From Clostridiaceae bacterium (GTDB lineage: Bacteria > Bacillota > Clostridia > Saccharofermentanales > UBA5734), in NCBI GenBank assembly GCA_012520975.1, contig JAAYNF010000158.1, forward strand, positions 1 to 41,841: 41,841 nucleotides of DNA, read 5' to 3'. The notes under the pieces are model-generated. The model was not told where the DNA came from. It ran no database searches and was given only the letters and a program-made list of their open reading frames with translations. Below are positions 38,480-41,841 of this stretch, in pieces. Every line of letters begins with the position of its first letter. Position 1 is the stretch's first letter. The position numbers and the translations under genes are program-made.

Positions 38480-39741
38480 AAAAGCATCCGAAAAACAACG
38501 CATCCTATAATCCGCCTTCCGGCTGGTTTTACACAATTCTTCGTGGTCTGGCCTGGTTTTTCTGCACCGTTCTGTTCGGTGTCAAAATCCACCGTGATCC
38601 GCGTCTGCGGAATTTGCGCGGTCCGCTCATTATCTTGGGCAACCACCCCAGCTATCTTGATCCACTGATCATGGCGATAGCCTTTCGCGGCCGTCGGCTT
38701 CATTTTCTGGCGGCCGATTGTTTTTTCAGGAAGCCGTTGCTCAACCGGATACTGACCCGCTTGGCCGCCATTCCCAAAATCCAATTTCACACGGATATGC
38801 AGGCGACAAGACGCATGATTCAAGTCCTTCGCCACGGCGGCGGTCTGGCAATATATCCGGAGGGCCAGCGCTCTTTGGATGGCGGTTCCCGTGCCATCGA
38901 TGATGCCATTGCCAAAATGATCAGCAAGATGCAATGTCCGGTTGCCGTTGTCAACATAGAGGGTGCTTATTTGACCTGGCCGAGATGGTCGAAACGAGGT
39001 TTTCGTCCAGGGCGGATAGACGCGCGTGCTTTTTTGTTGTATGAAGCCGCAGATCTGGACAAGCTCTCGGTGGACCAAATAAAACAAGGAATAGAAGAAG
39101 CGTTGCATTTTAACGATTACCGCTGGCAGGAAAAACGTCGGGTTGTTTTTCGCAGCCGAGCTCCCGCAAAGGGTCTGCATAATCTTTGTCACCAATGCCC
39201 GTCCTGTCGTGGTTTGCTGGCCATGCGGTCCGAGAGGACCGGTTTGACCTGCAGCCGTTGCGGCTATCTTGTCGCAATGGACGCTTGGGGCTTTTTACAT
39301 GAGGAATCACCGGATCCGGAAAAACGCATTTTTTCGCTTTCCGACCCGTGGCGCTGGCATCAATGGCAGTTGCGGGAAATCAGGGAAATGTTGGCCGACG
39401 ACCATTTCCATTTGGAATTTCCGGCCACTGTTGATTTGATCGAGCAAGGCGGCCATGTCTCGCCGGCCGGCAGAGGCGTTCTTCGCCTGACCACGGATCA
39501 GATGGTTTTTGTCGGACAAGAACCGGTTGAACCGGCGCATGCTCCACTTAACATACAGCTTCCCTACCAAACCCGGATCGGCTTGTCTTTTATTTTCGGT
39601 GTCCAATTTGAAATGGCTGTCCGAGAACAGACCTATCGCTTCCGGCCGGAGCCCGGCCAGGCCGTCATATTGATCATTGATGCCATTCTGGCGTCCGGGA
39701 ATCACCCGGAGCTTGACAAGGACGGCCGGCAAAACGGATAA
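38476..39741 (+). CDS. PlsC-type 1-acyl-sn-glycerol-3-phosphate acyltransferase with zinc ribbon and C-terminal extension
   Basis: NHPSYLDPL (HxxxxD), YPEGQRS, and CPSC...CSRC zinc ribbon at 39196-39261; ATGA overlap with tex. Confidence 0.82.
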   Translation: MKKHPKNNASYNPPSGWFYTILRGLAWFFCTVLFGVKIHRDPRLRNLRGPLIILGNHPSYLDPLIMAIAFRGRRLHFLAADCFFRKPLLNRILTRLAAIPKIQFHTDMQATRRMIQVLRHGGGLAIYPEGQRSLDGGSRAIDDAIAKMISKMQCPVAVVNIEGAYLTWPRWSKRGFRPGRIDARAFLLYEAADLDKLSVDQIKQGIEEALHFNDYRWQEKRRVVFRSRAPAKGLHNLCHQCPSCRGLLAMRSERTGLTCSRCGYLVAMDAWGFLHEESPDPEKRIFSLSDPWRWHQWQLREIREMLADDHFHLEFPATVDLIEQGGHVSPAGRGVLRLTTDQMVFVGQEPVEPAHAPLNIQLPYQTRIGLSFIFGVQFEMAVREQTYRFRPEPGQAVILIIDAILASGNHPELDKDGRQNG

Positions 39742-39774
39742 TTCTACCATTACAGTTGGAGGTACAATCATCTG

Positions 39775-41082
39775 ATGAAAGGCTATATCTGGAACACACA
39801 GGCCGAAACCATGTCTTGCGAGGAAATGCGCGCTCTTCAGGGCCGGCGCTTGTCTGAATGTGTGCGTCGTGTTTACGGCACGGTTCCTTTTTATACGGAA
39901 AAGATGAAGGCCGCCGGCATTCTTCCGGAAGATATTCGAACCCTTGATGACTTGAGCCTTTTGCCCTTTACCGACAAAGAAGATATGCGGGACAGTTATC
40001 CATATGGCACCTTTGCCGTTCCTATGGATGATATTGTTCGGATTCATGCGTCGTCCGGCACCACCGGCAAACAAAAAGTGGTCGGCTATACTTGCGATGA
40101 CATTGAGATGTGGAGCGAATGTGTCGCCAGATGTTTGGCGGCGGTCGGTATGACAAACAAGGATATCCTGCATGTTGCTTATGGCTACGGCCTTTTCACC
40201 GGCGGCCTCGGACTGCATTACGGGGCGGAAAAAATGGGTGTTGCGACCATACCGGTTTCCACGGGCAATACCAAACGGCAGATCCAGATTTTGACGGATT
40301 TCAGGCCGACCGCATTGGCCTGCACACCCTCCTATGCACTGCATCTGGCTGACGAATTGGCGGCCGGCGGCATCGATAAATCAGCGTTGGCTTTAAGAGT
40401 CGGCATCTTTGGCGCCGAGCCTTGGACATTGAACATGAAACAGCAAATCGAGGACAAGCTGGGCATCAAGGCCTTTGATATTTATGGGTTGTCCGAAACC
40501 ATGGGTCCCGGTGTATCCATCAGCTGTGAGGCCGGTGATTTGCTGCATATTCAATCCGATCACTTTATTGCCGAAGTTGTTGATCCGGCAACCGGTCGAC
40601 CGTTGCCCGAAGGAGAAATCGGCGAGCTGATTTTTTCCAGCGTCACAAAACAAGGCACTCCGTTGATTCGTTACAACACCCATGACCTGACCCGCCTGTT
40701 TTATGGACCATGTGCCTGCGGACGAACCACCGTTCGCATGGACAAGATCACCGGTCGGGCCGATGATATGCTGATCATTCGCGGGGTCAACGTCTTTCCG
40801 ACGCAGATCGAATCCATCCTGCTTCAATATGGCGAGCTGGAGCCGCACTACATGATTTATGTTGACCGTGTCAACAATCTTGATCGCCTAGAAGTTAAAA
40901 TCGAGATGACCAAAGCATTCTTTTCCGACTCGATCAAAGACATTGAGCGCATGGAACGTCGCCTCCATGCCGACATACAGTCGACTTTGGGCATCGCCGC
41001 CAAAATCACACTGGTCGAACCCCGGTCACTGCCCCGCAGCGAAGGCAAGGCCAAGCGGGTGATCGACAATCGATTACAGTAA
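39775..41082 (+). CDS. paaK: Phenylacetate-CoA ligase (AMP-dependent)
   Basis: IHASSGTTGKQKVVGYT, DIYGLSETMGPGVSISCE, TDxxR-like TGRADDMLIIRGVNVFPTQIE. Confidence 0.93.
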   Translation: MKGYIWNTQAETMSCEEMRALQGRRLSECVRRVYGTVPFYTEKMKAAGILPEDIRTLDDLSLLPFTDKEDMRDSYPYGTFAVPMDDIVRIHASSGTTGKQKVVGYTCDDIEMWSECVARCLAAVGMTNKDILHVAYGYGLFTGGLGLHYGAEKMGVATIPVSTGNTKRQIQILTDFRPTALACTPSYALHLADELAAGGIDKSALALRVGIFGAEPWTLNMKQQIEDKLGIKAFDIYGLSETMGPGVSISCEAGDLLHIQSDHFIAEVVDPATGRPLPEGEIGELIFSSVTKQGTPLIRYNTHDLTRLFYGPCACGRTTVRMDKITGRADDMLIIRGVNVFPTQIESILLQYGELEPHYMIYVDRVNNLDRLEVKIEMTKAFFSDSIKDIERMERRLHADIQSTLGIAAKITLVEPRSLPRSEGKAKRVIDNRLQ

Positions 41083-41128
41083 GCGGATGACAAATGAATA
41101 CGGACGACACGCCATCTGATGTCAAAAG

Positions 41129-41841
41129 TCAATAGGTTTTCTGCTTGGTGTGGGTGGTGTTGATAATCTTTTGCGGATCCATTCCCCCGGCGGCAAAGGT
41201 TGTGTCAAACAAGACCCAGCCCGAGCCGTCAATTTTTTTCCAGCTGAAACCGGCGACCACCACCCAGCCCGTTCCCGCAAAATAAACTTCATTCCAGGCA
41301 TGATACCCGAGCGGTGTCTGCCCGATGACCAGGCGGGTCGGAATGCCCTGGGAGCGGAGCATGGCGCACATCAGGGAGGCATAATCGAAACAGATGCCCT
41401 TCCGGGAATTGAAGGTCTTGTCCGGATCGGGAACGTAAACCGTAATCGCGCCACTGGTTATGGAGCTTGCCAGATCGTTATCGTAGCGAATGTTCTTGAC
41501 AATCCAGTTGTAGACCGCCTCAACCCGGCCGGTAGCGGTATCAATGCCCGAACAGATGCTGGATGCTGTTCGTACACTGGCCGACTGGCGGGAAAAATCG
41601 GTCATGAGGGATGCCGCCAGATAGGGACGAAGACTGGAGGACAAATTAACCGGGAAGGTATGCGCGAAAACCTCCCGATAACTGCTGCCGGAAACCTGGG
41701 CATAGACGTTGAGCTTGTAATTTCCCTCGCCGAGCTGGAGGGGGATGCCCAGAAATTTTCCCCGATAAAGGATCTCATATTGATAACTTCCGCCGTTGGC
41801 GGCTGCGATAACCTTGCAATTGGTTTCCAAAGGAACGCTGC
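41129..41841 (-). CDS. Transglutaminase-like domain protein, 5' end cut by window edge
   Basis: GICFDYASLMCAMLRSQGIPTRLVIG, GYHAWNEVYF, WVLFDTTF (Cys-His-Asp triad); the ATG at 41830 is probably internal. Confidence 0.85.
   Translation of the reverse strand, partial: SVPLETNCKVIAAANGGSYQYEILYRGKFLGIPLQLGEGNYKLNVYAQVSGSSYREVFAHTFPVNLSSSLRPYLAASLMTDFSRQSASVRTASSICSGIDTATGRVEAVYNWIVKNIRYDNDLASSITSGAITVYVPDPDKTFNSRKGICFDYASLMCAMLRSQGIPTRLVIGQTPLGYHAWNEVYFAGTGWVVVAGFSWKKIDGSGWVLFDTTFAAGGMDPQKIINTTHTKQKTY

Noticed and set aside
37619-38536. 305-aa minus-strand ORF opposite tex
   Set aside because: Antisense shadow of tex; no motif.
39307-40344. 345-aa minus-strand ORF opposite the acyltransferase/paaK genes
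   Set aside because: Antisense to two well-supported coding genes; composition typical of shadow ORFs in this codon usage; no recognisable motif.
1-41841. CRISPR arrays, tRNA/rRNA genes, prophage or complete IS
   Set aside because: Scanned for regular repeats, T-loop-like GGTTCRA motifs and integrase/transposase motifs; none convincing.

Overview
The window looks like a mostly chromosomal, core-gene segment of a low-to-mid-GC Firmicutes/Clostridia-type genome. This lineage call is inferred from the ctsR-mcsA-mcsB-clpC operon, prsA, and consensus sigma-A-like promoters. From left to right it contains: a possible IS end; two orphan exported proteins; dusB; an EF-G-like GTPase with a structured leader; a CBS/CorC membrane protein; a HAD phosphatase; a degenerate serine-recombinase-like protein; a PrsA-type foldase; rpoB-rpoC with a strong promoter, a repeat-containing leader and a strong terminator; a divergent pair of XRE regulators; a homocysteine methyltransferase-like protein coupled to an orphan peptide-binding protein; a MacA/MacB/FtsX-type ABC exporter; two tandem xylose-isomerase-like TIM barrels; mobA-mobB; ctsR-mcsA-mcsB-clpC with a CtsR operator; an MBL hydrolase; a type-B carboxylesterase; a zinc-ribbon/Yip1-like membrane protein; tex; a PlsC-type acyltransferase with a zinc-ribbon extension; a phenylacetate-CoA ligase; and a transglutaminase-like protein cut by the right edge. 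I saw no CRISPR array, rRNA or tRNA, and no complete mobile element. The best leads are: (1) a serine-recombinase-fold protein whose catalytic residues appear lost while its HTH is kept; (2) tandem TIM-barrel paralogs with complementary losses of putative metal ligands; (3) a compact nested hairpin in the leader of an EF-G-like GTPase with non-canonical G motifs; (4) a MetH-like protein with an apparent half pterin-binding domain; (5) the rpoBC leader and its atypical neighbourhood. All homology calls are by-eye motif recognition; no searches were run.
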